DNA of 34,701 bases. Origin: Luminiphilus sp. (GTDB lineage Bacteria; Pseudomonadota; Gammaproteobacteria; Pseudomonadales; Halieaceae). This document shows, piece by piece, positions 15,423-22,958 of this stretch; position 1 is the first letter of the stretch; each line of letters starts with the position of its first letter. The notes below the pieces were generated by a model that saw nothing but the letters and a program-made list of their open reading frames with translations, was not told the DNA's origin and did not search any database. A program made the position numbers and the translations under genes. The stretch covers positions 1-34,701 of the forward strand of contig JAAXJC010000105.1 of NCBI GenBank assembly GCA_012270045.1, given 5' to 3'.

Positions 15423-17855
15423 TCACTGGCCTATCGCGTAACTGAAGGTGACGCCGTAGGTTCGGGGCATGCCCCAGGTACGCACGTAGGGACCGTTGCC
15501 GCCGGTGTAGGCCGAGGGATAGTAGTCTTCATCCGTCAGGTTCCGCACCCACGCCATCACTCGCCAGTTGCCGTCGCTGGAACCCAGACCGACCCGGGCA
15601 TTGGCGACACCGTAGTCATCGGTGGCATCCTCGGGGCGCGGTCCACCGGTGGTCTTTCCGGTCTGGTTGTAATCCGCCGATACATCCATCATCAGACTAT
15701 TGGTGATGGGCATTTCATAGCGGGCATACAGGGTGTAGGAAAAGTCCGGCGTCATGGCCAGTTCCTGGCCCGAAGCGTCGTAGTACACAACACCACCGCC
15801 ATCGGGTTGCCAGGCACTGGCAGCCCGGTCAACGGCCTGCCACTTCTTCACCTCAGACTCGAGCCAGGCGCCATTCGCAGCCAGGGTTAAACCCTCGGTG
15901 GGCTGCCAGGTCAGCTCAAACTCGGCGCCGTAGATTTCCGACTCATCCACGTTGGTCAGACCCGAGATATTGCCCACCAGGGTGACGGCGGCATCCTGCT
16001 CCTGCTTGTCCTGGTAGTCGTAGTAGAACAGGGCACCGTTGAGCTGCATGCTGCCACCGGCGAGGGTCGCCTTGGTGCCGATCTCGTAGGCGGTGAGCAC
16101 CTCTTCCCGGTAGGGAATCAACTGAGTAGTGGTATTGGAGTTGGCGCCATTGAAGCCGCCGGACTTGAAGCCGTTGGAGATCGAGCCATACACGAGGACG
16201 TCTTCCGAAGGCTGCCAATCCAGACCAATTTTCCCTGTAGGACGGCTAGTATCGATACTGTCCGAGTAGGGCGGGAAGGCCGGGTCGATACCGCCGATAT
16301 CAGCAACAGTCCCGCAATCACCGACGCCCTTCTCGAACGGTGTGCCCCAGAAACCGAACACGTTATTGAGGAAGACGCCCAGGGAGCCGTCGTCGGCAAC
16401 ATAGGTGCAGCCGGTCCAGTCCCGGCTTTCATTGGTGTAGCGGGCACCCACGATCAGGGTCAGGGAGTCGGTCAGATCGTATTCCGCATGGCCAAATATC
16501 GCCGCCGAGGTGGTCTCCTGGTCGTACTTGGTATCCAGTTCCAGAATCGGGTTGGGCGCAAACAGGCCGACGCCGAAGGGAATACTGCCGTAGCCGAAGA
16601 CCGAATCAGACATGAAGTAGTGGTAGTACTCATCCATCTCATCCTGGGAGTAATACAGGCCGACCACCCAATTCAGGCGATCGGTCTCCCCCGCCAGGCG
16701 CAACTCCTGGCTGAACACCTGCAGGTCGGTGGTATTGATGTTGCTGGAGTCGTTGTAGAAACCGCCGTCCCAGTCGTTAGCCTCCTCCCGCTGGAAGTCG
16801 CTGTAGCCGGTAATGGAGGTCAGGGTCGCATCACCGATCTGCCAATCCAGGCGCAGGGCAACATTCAGGGTCTGGTTGTCGCGCTGGGGGCGTAAATCAA
16901 AGGTTCTACCGGTGATCGCACTGGTGTAGCTGTTGGTCCACCCCGCCTGACCGTTGTCGCCTACCGAATACCACGGGGGTGTTTCGCCGAAGGTCGGACT
17001 ACCAGGAATGATGTACTCGTTCAGGGGCTGGTAGGGGGAGGAAAAGGGACCGAGCCCGATCAGGGTGCCGTCGTAGGCGGTATTGGCGGTGTTGTCAGAC
17101 TGGTCATCAACATAGCTGACCGTGAGTTTACTGCTGAAGGTATCACTCCAGTCCGTTACCAGGGTTCCCCTGAGGGCCATGACATCATCTTCGCCCAGTT
17201 CGTCATCGCCCACGGTGCTCTTCTGCCAGCCCTCCCCGGACTGCACAATACGGGCGGCCAGACGGCCCCGGCTGTTGGCGCCCAGACTGCCGCTAACATA
17301 GCCCTCCACATCGATCGCTTCGAAGCGGCCGTAGCTGGCGGTGATGCCGGCTGAGAAATCCTCGGTGGGTGCCCGGCTGACAAAGTTGATCTGCCCGGCG
17401 GTGGTGTTACGCCCGTACAGGTCGCCCTGGGGGCCCTTCAGGATCTCTACCCGGTCCGTGTCGAACAACAGGCCTCGGGTCATGACCGTGTAGGGCATGG
17501 CAATTTCATCGAAGTAAATACCCACGGTGGAGGACGCTGCGGTTGAATAGTCCTGAAAGCCGACGCCGCGGATGGTGTACAGGGGCACGCCCGTGGCCGC
17601 GGTCTCATTGACCGTGACCCCCGGGGTGTACATGGCGATATCCTCAGCGCTGAGAATGCCCAGTTCACGGATTTGCTCGCCGGTGAAGGTTGTTATGGCG
17701 ATGCCAATATCGTTGGCGCTCTGCTCCCGTTTCTGGGCGGTAACAACCACTTCTTCAAGCTGCAGGGCGGCTGCAGGCAGAGTCAGGCTGGCGGCGGCTA
17801 CGGCGGCGGCAAGTGACGACGGCCGCAGGTGATGGCGCTTAGGACGGTTTCCCAT
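15423..17855 (-). CDS. TonB-dependent outer-membrane receptor
   Basis: This 810-residue outer-membrane active transporter has a signal peptide (hydrophobic AAAVAAASLTLPAAA at residues 16-30), then LEEVVVTAQKREQ, typical of the TonB-box region of these receptors. The plug domain contains NDIGIAITTFTGEQIRELG and LKGPQGDLYGRNTTAGQINFVSRAP. The rest is a beta-barrel ending MPRTYGVTFSYAIGQ. The style (KREQSANDIGIAI) is that of the large IroN/FyuA-like family common in marine gammaproteobacteria and sphingomonads, where many members import organic substrates rather than iron. The ATG at 17855 is chosen because it gives a normal signal peptide and has GGGGA upstream. It lies between the regulator gene and the hydrolase operon; its substrate is unknown. 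Confidence 0.93.
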   Translation of the reverse strand: MGNRPKRHHLRPSSLAAAVAAASLTLPAAALQLEEVVVTAQKREQSANDIGIAITTFTGEQIRELGILSAEDIAMYTPGVTVNETAATGVPLYTIRGVGFQDYSTAASSTVGIYFDEIAMPYTVMTRGLLFDTDRVEILKGPQGDLYGRNTTAGQINFVSRAPTEDFSAGITASYGRFEAIDVEGYVSGSLGANSRGRLAARIVQSGEGWQKSTVGDDELGEDDVMALRGTLVTDWSDTFSSKLTVSYVDDQSDNTANTAYDGTLIGLGPFSSPYQPLNEYIIPGSPTFGETPPWYSVGDNGQAGWTNSYTSAITGRTFDLRPQRDNQTLNVALRLDWQIGDATLTSITGYSDFQREEANDWDGGFYNDSSNINTTDLQVFSQELRLAGETDRLNWVVGLYYSQDEMDEYYHYFMSDSVFGYGSIPFGVGLFAPNPILELDTKYDQETTSAAIFGHAEYDLTDSLTLIVGARYTNESRDWTGCTYVADDGSLGVFLNNVFGFWGTPFEKGVGDCGTVADIGGIDPAFPPYSDSIDTSRPTGKIGLDWQPSEDVLVYGSISNGFKSGGFNGANSNTTTQLIPYREEVLTAYEIGTKATLAGGSMQLNGALFYYDYQDKQEQDAAVTLVGNISGLTNVDESEIYGAEFELTWQPTEGLTLAANGAWLESEVKKWQAVDRAASAWQPDGGGVVYYDASGQELAMTPDFSYTLYARYEMPITNSLMMDVSADYNQTGKTTGGPRPEDATDDYGVANARVGLGSSDGNWRVMAWVRNLTDEDYYPSAYTGGNGPYVRTWGMPRTYGVTFSYAIGQ

Positions 17856-18040
17856 GGTGAGTTCCCCAGATTGGCTTGTTTTGTTATCCACCAGAGCCCG
17901 GCACAGCCGAGCCCTCGCACGTTTTCTATAGACTATACCGCCCATTGGAATTGGGAGATTGACAAAAGCGGCCAGCCACTTGACCCATCTCCGAGGCTAA
18001 AAGCAGGGTTTTTCATGCCCGTGAACCCGGGCAACGAGGG

Positions 18041-19075
18041 TCAATCGAGCAGTGCGCGAATGTTGTCCCGGTAGGCCTGGGGCGTTTCGCCCACCCAGCC
18101 CCGGAACGCGCGACTGAAGGCGCTCAGCTCTGAATACCCCAACTCAAAGGCAATCTCGGTCAGGGACGCACGGCTGTTGGCCAGCAGGTATTTGGCCCGT
18201 CGCTCCCGGGCCAGGTTCTTCGCCGCGTTAAAGGTGAAACCCTCATCCGCCAAACGGCGGCGCAGTGTTCGGGTGGAAATACCCATCTCCCTCGCGATGC
18301 GTTTGGAATCAGGGCTGACCATGGGATCCTCCAGCATGATCTGCCGACAGACCGTGGCGACAAAACCACTGGTCTTGTCCCCCATGGAAAAGTAGGTCTC
18401 CATGGCGTTGGCGAGGATCCGGTACAGCAACTTGTTGCTGGTCAGGAACGGCTGCTCGAGAAACGTTGCCGGCAACTGAATGCTGTTGTGTTCCCTGCCG
18501 AACTCCAGCGGACAGGAGAAGAACTGTTTCAGTGCCCCGGTTTGATCGGGCTCCTCGTGCTTGAAGGTCACCTTCAGTAACGGCACCGTCGTGCGTGTGG
18601 CGGTCAGCAGGGTTTGCACCAGAAAGCCGATGAGATACTCGTTGAGCTGGGCCATTTCAATGTCGCCCAAATGAATCAGGTCGGCGGTAAACACCACCGG
18701 CTGACCGTTGGGCTGGTAGCTGGTCTCGATACCCGAATCGATGTAACGGTCGTATTGGTTGAGAAAGGCCAGACCCCCTGCAACCGATGGCGCCGCCAAC
18801 ATGGCAACGATCAACAGACTGCTGGATTCGTAATGAAAATCACGTCCCATGGACAAACCCATGGTTTTGTTATCCGTGACCGCGGCCGCCTGCTCAAACA
18901 GCGCACCGACCCGCTCTACCGGCAGGGGCGTGTCGTATTCTTCATTGTTGGTGTAATCGAGGCCGCTGGCGCTGAATACCGGGGCCGGATCGACGCCCCG
19001 ATCCATGAGGTAGTCCCGCACATAGGCGGCGAATCTTGGCGACAGGCTGGGTGTATACCCTCCGGCTGTCGTCAC
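18041..19075 (-). CDS. AraC-family transcriptional regulator with OruR-type ligand domain
   Basis: The 344-residue protein has an N-terminal ligand-binding domain of the Arabinose_bd/OruR type (about residues 20-205) and a C-terminal AraC DNA-binding domain. The latter shows MGISTRTLRRRLADEGFTF (first HTH) and SLTEIAFELGYSELSAFSRAFRGWVGETPQAYR (second HTH, signature region). The GTG start at 19075 has TGAGG about 6 bases upstream, overlapping the stop of the preceding cytochrome gene 7 bases away. It therefore appears to be the last gene of the amine dehydrogenase operon and is positioned to regulate that operon and the TonB receptor 185 bases downstream. A TTG or ATG start elsewhere is not favoured. 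Confidence 0.92.
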   Translation of the reverse strand: MTTAGGYTPSLSPRFAAYVRDYLMDRGVDPAPVFSASGLDYTNNEEYDTPLPVERVGALFEQAAAVTDNKTMGLSMGRDFHYESSSLLIVAMLAAPSVAGGLAFLNQYDRYIDSGIETSYQPNGQPVVFTADLIHLGDIEMAQLNEYLIGFLVQTLLTATRTTVPLLKVTFKHEEPDQTGALKQFFSCPLEFGREHNSIQLPATFLEQPFLTSNKLLYRILANAMETYFSMGDKTSGFVATVCRQIMLEDPMVSPDSKRIAREMGISTRTLRRRLADEGFTFNAAKNLARERRAKYLLANSRASLTEIAFELGYSELSAFSRAFRGWVGETPQAYRDNIRALLD

Positions 19076-19082
19076 TGTAGCC

Positions 19083-19655
19083 TCAGTCTGCTTTGGTAAC
19101 CTGGGTGTAGTAGGCCGCCAGCGCCTTCATTGCCGCCGGGTCGAGGTTCTTCACCACATTGGCCATCAGCGGATGGTAACGGGCGCCATTCTTGAAGCCC
19201 ATCAGTTGGTTCTCAACATAGAGCGCGCTCTGGCCGGCAATAATGGGCCATTCCTGGGCCACGGGGTGTCCCTGCATGCCATGGCAGGCATGGCAATAAC
19301 CGGCCCGGTTGCGCCCCTCCTCCACCAGGCTGGCATCACCGTTGTTCTGGGTCACCCACTGCTGTCCTGAGTACCATGCCGCCAATGCCTCAATATCGGC
19401 GTCACTGAGCCCGGCCGCCATACCATTCATGACCGCGTTCTTCCTGTCACCACTGCGAAACGCATACAACTGATTCACCAGATAGGCCTTATTTTGTCCT
19501 CCCAGGTTGGCGTAGTCGGCGTTGATTCCAACGCCGTCCTTGCCGTGACAGCTCACGCAAATTTGCAGGGCGTCCGGTTCAGCCGCCAGGGGCAGGGCCA
19601 TCAGCGCCGCGACCAGAATTACCCATCGTCGCGCGCATTGCTCAAAAAATTTCAT
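19083..19655 (-). CDS. Periplasmic dihaem cytochrome c, c4-like
   Basis: The 190-residue protein has a Sec signal (WVILVAALMALPLAAEP) and two haem-attachment motifs, CVSCH at residues 33-37 and CHACH at 121-125, in two similar halves. Candidate axial Met ligands follow each (NAVMNGMAAGLSD and YHPLMANVV), as in cytochrome c4. It should be periplasmic and carry electrons. The ATG overlaps the stop of the upstream cytochrome gene (ATGA at 19652-19655), so it is part of the aau operon. A role in passing electrons from the amine dehydrogenase to the terminal oxidase chain is the simplest reading. It is far too short and lacks the layout of MauG, the dihaem TTQ-forming enzyme. Confidence 0.9.
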   Translation of the reverse strand: MKFFEQCARRWVILVAALMALPLAAEPDALQICVSCHGKDGVGINADYANLGGQNKAYLVNQLYAFRSGDRKNAVMNGMAAGLSDADIEALAAWYSGQQWVTQNNGDASLVEEGRNRAGYCHACHGMQGHPVAQEWPIIAGQSALYVENQLMGFKNGARYHPLMANVVKNLDPAAMKALAAYYTQVTKAD

Positions 19656-20107
19656 GACTCTGCTCCTTGCTGTTCCATCACAGCGATTTCCGCCAATACT
19701 GACGCTCTGTGGTTCTCAATTTCCTGCAGTGGCCGGGTTCGCAACTCGCCCACCTCAGCCGCCGTGTAGGGCTCATAGCCGTCAGCTGACAGGCTGGAGC
19801 CCGCAAAATTTTCAATACTCCAGTTCAGGACCTCGGCCAACTGCGCGTCGTCCAGTTTGGATGTGGCTGAGCCTGGAACCCGTACCATGAATTCCCGCCC
19901 ACGCTGGCTGCGCAAAAAATAGCCCATGAAATCCTTAAGCGGCGGAACGGCATTGGCCCCCGCCCCGTCCGGGGTATGACAGCCCTGGCAGAACATCTGG
20001 TAGTGGTATTTGGCCCGGGCCTCGTTAATACCGGGGTCGGCTGCCCGGGCCTCACCGGCCGATGCCACCACACCCGTCAGGGCCATCAACATTGCGCGTA
20101 GGACCAC
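19652..20107 (-). CDS. Small monohaem cytochrome c
   Basis: From the GTG at 20107 the product has 151 residues, with a short signal (MLMALTGVVASAGEARA) and one haem motif, CQGCH at residues 40-44. Met74 in REFMVRVPGS is a possible axial ligand. The C-terminal tail (ending VMEQQGAES) is rich in Glu and Ala. The GTG is preferred because GAGGAG lies about 8 bases upstream, overlapping the aauA stop region; ATGs at 20092 or 20086 would shorten the signal. It sits directly after aauA, the position where electron acceptors are often encoded in amine dehydrogenase clusters. It is a good candidate for the direct acceptor from the TTQ enzyme (inference). Confidence 0.85.
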   Translation of the reverse strand: MVLRAMLMALTGVVASAGEARAADPGINEARAKYHYQMFCQGCHTPDGAGANAVPPLKDFMGYFLRSQRGREFMVRVPGSATSKLDDAQLAEVLNWSIENFAGSSLSADGYEPYTAAEVGELRTRPLQEIENHRASVLAEIAVMEQQGAES

Positions 20108-20111
20108 CTCA

Positions 20112-20633
20112 CTACTCCTCGAAGGCGACTCCAACGACCACCGCCGTGGAGCAGTGGTAGGACGCACTTGAGGTGCCCAGGCACCAGTTAATATCGTTGG
20201 TTTTGTCCGGCCGGTAGGGGGGACGGTCACCCTCATCACGCTGGCACAGACAGGCACCGCAGCTGGGTTTGCCACAGCAGTCATTGTAGGAAATGACGTA
20301 ATTTCGGTTGTCGGCCGGGTTGTGGCAGGTACCGATCCAGGTCACCGGCGACATCTCGGTTCCCGGCGGACAGGTGTTGGCACTGCCACCGCAACAGCTG
20401 CAGAGAAAACCATCAATGGCGCAGTAGCGCCAGTAATCGCAGTCGGTGTCACTGCCCTGCTCCTGGGGATGGGCCGGACCGCCGTGCCCGTCGGCTCGCG
20501 CCACCGGCAGCAGGGGCACGGCGCTGGCTCCCACCAACGCCCCACCCAGGGTTTTCAGCAGACCTCGACGGGACGCATGCTGCGCCGCACTGCGAGCTCG
20601 TTTCTCCAGCAGCCTATCAATCAAAGCCATCAT
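20112..20633 (-). CDS. aauA: Aromatic amine dehydrogenase small subunit (TTQ subunit)
   Basis: This is the catalytic subunit of a periplasmic TTQ amine dehydrogenase that oxidises aralkylamines such as phenylethylamine or tyramine to aldehydes and ammonia. The precursor has 173 residues with a long leader containing SRRGLLKTLGGALVG, a Tat motif, as in MauA. Trp99 (VTWIGTC) and Trp150 (NDINWCLG) are 51 residues apart, the spacing of the TTQ pair Trp57/Trp108 in Paracoccus MauA. Asp74 and Asp118 align with MauA Asp32 and Asp76. The mature part has 14 cysteines, two more than MauA (Cys81 in CSCCGG, Cys125 in KPSCGAC). These extras and the GFLCSCCGG and WIGTCHNP stretches favour aromatic over methylamine dehydrogenase. 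Confidence 0.93.
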   Translation of the reverse strand: MMALIDRLLEKRARSAAQHASRRGLLKTLGGALVGASAVPLLPVARADGHGGPAHPQEQGSDTDCDYWRYCAIDGFLCSCCGGSANTCPPGTEMSPVTWIGTCHNPADNRNYVISYNDCCGKPSCGACLCQRDEGDRPPYRPDKTNDINWCLGTSSASYHCSTAVVVGVAFEE

Positions 20634-21241
20634 GATTTGACCTCCACAAAAGGCGTCTCCACGCGTTTGTTCATATAGTCCTGAATCGATGCCACGCCCC
20701 GCTCCTTGGCCTCGAACAGGCTGTCGATATGCTCCCTGGAATTGACGATCCCCAGGGAGGCGACACGCTGTTGTTCATCAATGAGCACCGCATAGGGCAG
20801 CTTGGACACACCGTAGCTTTTCCCCACCAGCTCACTGACAACATAGGGTAGTTCTATTGATTTTTTTGCCACGTAGCCCGCGTGGTCCTGCTGGTCACCG
20901 TCACTGACCAGCACCACATCCAGCCAATCCGCCTCAAGCCGGGCGCTGGAGAGCAGCGCAGGGAGCAGTTCGCCACAAACCGGGCAGTCCGGGGACAGGA
21001 AAAACAGCAGTTGGGATTTACCCTGGCTGGATCCGATACTGACGCGGGTGTCGTCCAGGGTCAGTGCTTCCAGCGCCGGGGCATGGGCCCCGACCTCCAG
21101 GGTGCGATTGACCATCAATGCCCCCGCCGGGGCCACCCGTTCATAGAGCACGCCGATCTGGCGCAGCAGTGCGTAATTGATCACCCCCAGGGCAATCACC
21201 GCCAGCCACAGCAGGATATTGGAAACCACCAGCCAACTCAT
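20630..21241 (-). CDS. aauD: AauD/MauD-type thioredoxin-like maturation protein
   Basis: The 203-residue protein has one N-terminal membrane segment (WLVVSNILLWLAVIALGVINYALL) and a thioredoxin-like periplasmic domain with a CPVC active site (FLSPDCPVCGELLP). In the mau system MauD is needed for a stable small subunit, presumably by helping form its many disulfides. The ATG at 21241 is chosen because it overlaps the aauE stop as ATGA, and the open frame further upstream lies within aauE. Its own end overlaps the aauA start by 4 bases. Dedicated disulfide maturation fits the 14-cysteine AauA encoded next. Confidence 0.92.
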   Translation of the reverse strand: MSWLVVSNILLWLAVIALGVINYALLRQIGVLYERVAPAGALMVNRTLEVGAHAPALEALTLDDTRVSIGSSQGKSQLLFFLSPDCPVCGELLPALLSSARLEADWLDVVLVSDGDQQDHAGYVAKKSIELPYVVSELVGKSYGVSKLPYAVLIDEQQRVASLGIVNSREHIDSLFEAKERGVASIQDYMNKRVETPFVEVKS

Positions 21242-21762
21242 GAGATCCACCCCGCCATGCGCTGGCGATTGGCAATAATCTGGTCCGTGGCCACATAGAG
21301 CAACAACAACACCAGCCCCCATGCCATACCCATCAGGGCCAGCGCCCAGGACGCCTGCAGGGGGGCCGCCAAAGCCAGTGACAGCACAGGCACCGCCACC
21401 ACAACGTTGCGCACCACCAACTCAGAGCTGACCCGGGTTTCAGCGGCTGGTCCACTGCAGCCGCAACGCAGGTCACGGCGCCCCAAACGGGTCTGGCGCC
21501 ACATGACCAGGGCGTAGGCCAACAGCAGTGACCCACAGCCGAGGGCGGCCCAGATACGGACAGCGGGCATCAGCACCATCAGACCCAGGACCAGTTCGAT
21601 GGCGCCCACCCATAGCACCATCCAGGGCGCTATGGGACGATTGAGGTAAGTCGCCATGATGTCCCGATAATCCCCGGGATTGCGGAGTTTTGAGTAGCCG
21701 GCGTGGGCAAATATCACGGCGGTAAACACCGTTATGCCCGCAATGAACACAGCCTTGAACAC
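21238..21762 (-). CDS. aauE: AauE/MauE-type membrane protein
   Basis: The 174-residue protein is an integral membrane protein of the MauE family with about four to five hydrophobic helices (for example VFIAGITVFTAVIFAHAGYS, VLWVGAIELVLGLMVLMPAV, GCGSLLLAYALVMW). A CxC pair (LRCGCSG) lies near the middle. MauE is required with MauD for production of the TTQ small subunit and is thought to take part in its disulfide formation or transport. It starts immediately after aauB (stop at 21763) and overlaps aauD by 4 bases, so expression is tightly coupled. The order B-E-D-A equals that of the known mau and aau clusters. Confidence 0.9.
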   Translation of the reverse strand: MFKAVFIAGITVFTAVIFAHAGYSKLRNPGDYRDIMATYLNRPIAPWMVLWVGAIELVLGLMVLMPAVRIWAALGCGSLLLAYALVMWRQTRLGRRDLRCGCSGPAAETRVSSELVVRNVVVAVPVLSLALAAPLQASWALALMGMAWGLVLLLLYVATDQIIANRQRMAGWIS

Positions 21763-22935
21763 TTACTGGGCACTCATAATCATCAAGGGTGTTTCCTGAC
21801 CAAAGCCCGTTATCTTGCGAATAAAATCGCCGGTCAAACCGTCGTAGAGCTCAACACTCATGTCCACAGGATTGGTCACCAACACCTTGGGCTCTTCACC
21901 GCGCCCGACCGCGAAGCTCAGTCCCCATTCCTGCAGCGGGATACGCAGCACCCTGCGACGGGCCTCGGGGTCATACACCCAGATCTCCGCGCCGCCGGCA
22001 TTGTGCATGCCGTCTACACCATTGGCCTCGGGGTTCATCAGGAAGTAAATGCGGCCCAGGTCGTCCTCCCCATCGAGGCCTATACCTGACGGCGCCCAAC
22101 TCTCCTCACCCTCTCCAATCAGTGACCAGGACGCCATGGGCATGGCTGCCGAGGCGCCCATGGCCACCGGCTGCACCCGGCCATCAAAAGCGGGGAAGTA
22201 CGCCATGTCACCCACCTGGGCAGGTCGCTCAAAGATAGGGGTGTCGTCGGAGTCAAAAAACACATCGCTGAAACCGCGTGATTGTTCGGCGCCATTCTCG
22301 TCCAGCACCACGGTCAGCATGCGGCCATCGGCGCACACGGAGCTGAAGGTCATATCGCCGTTGCCATAAACAAAGCTACAGCCCGGTGTCGGTATCTCGT
22401 TGACGATAGATCGGGTTTCCAGATCCACCAGGGTCACCGACGTCGACGGACTCAGGTTGAAAATAGCCAGCCAGCGGTCGTTATTCATGGTGCGCAGGGC
22501 CACCCTCTGGGGCATGCCCATAAAGCGCTTGCTGCCCGGCAGTTGCACCTCGGCGACCACAGCCAGGTTGGCGTTATCCCAGATGGTCAGGACATCGAAT
22601 CGGTCGCCCCGGGTGCCCCGGGTGTGAAAGGTCTCCACCGACATGATTTCACCACGGGATGGCACCTGTAGGTAACTGCCCATCAGGTTGACGGGAAACA
22701 TGCCCTGGACCTGCTCGCCCACCGTATCCTTGCTGGTATCGATGACGTACACCTTTCCGTCGGACATATGGAAAAAAGCAGCGTCGTGGACCAGGAACCA
22801 TTCCGCGGGGTAGCGATCGGGCAGGGTCTCAATGACACCCGTGGGCTCCACCGGCAGGGGTGGTGGCGGCTCAGCGGCAGCCACCTGGCCACAGATTCCG
22901 ACCAGGACCGCCAACAGCAGGCTTTTTCTCAACAT
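21763..22935 (-). CDS. aauB: Aromatic amine dehydrogenase large subunit
   Basis: The 390-residue precursor has a Sec signal (KSLLLAVLVGICGQVAAAE) and a mature part expected to fold as the seven-bladed propeller of the amine dehydrogenase heavy chain. Recognisable family stretches include HDAAFFHMSDGKVYVID, FHTRGTRGDRFDVLTIWD, GMPQRVALRTMNND, and the C-terminal blades with GGAEIWVYD and LVTNPVDMSVELYD. It pairs with AauA to form the periplasmic alpha2beta2 enzyme and shapes the substrate channel. It starts 23 bases after the aldehyde dehydrogenase gene, with GGGGGATAG upstream of the ATG. Substrate preference (aromatic versus methylamine) is inferred mainly from the small subunit and from the neighbouring paa genes. 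Confidence 0.92.
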   Translation of the reverse strand: MLRKSLLLAVLVGICGQVAAAEPPPPLPVEPTGVIETLPDRYPAEWFLVHDAAFFHMSDGKVYVIDTSKDTVGEQVQGMFPVNLMGSYLQVPSRGEIMSVETFHTRGTRGDRFDVLTIWDNANLAVVAEVQLPGSKRFMGMPQRVALRTMNNDRWLAIFNLSPSTSVTLVDLETRSIVNEIPTPGCSFVYGNGDMTFSSVCADGRMLTVVLDENGAEQSRGFSDVFFDSDDTPIFERPAQVGDMAYFPAFDGRVQPVAMGASAAMPMASWSLIGEGEESWAPSGIGLDGEDDLGRIYFLMNPEANGVDGMHNAGGAEIWVYDPEARRRVLRIPLQEWGLSFAVGRGEEPKVLVTNPVDMSVELYDGLTGDFIRKITGFGQETPLMIMSAQ

Positions 22936-22958
22936 AACGCTATCCCCCGGGGGCCAGT

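Noticed and set aside
17932-17965. TTGTCA ... TATAGT as a promoter for the TonB receptor
   Set aside because: The hexamers are 22 bases apart, too far for a sigma70 promoter. No better pair was seen in the 185-base gap, so no promoter is called there.
19083-19655. Dihaem cytochrome considered as MauG
   Set aside because: MauG is roughly twice as long and belongs to the cytochrome c peroxidase family. This protein is 190 residues with two similar c4-like halves.
20112-22935. Methylamine dehydrogenase (mau) rather than aromatic amine dehydrogenase
   Set aside because: The B-E-D-A order fits both. The CSCCGG and KPSCGAC cysteines, the GFLCSCCGG and WIGTCHNP stretches and the adjacency to paa genes favour the aromatic enzyme; methylotrophy genes are absent. 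Kept as a minor alternative.
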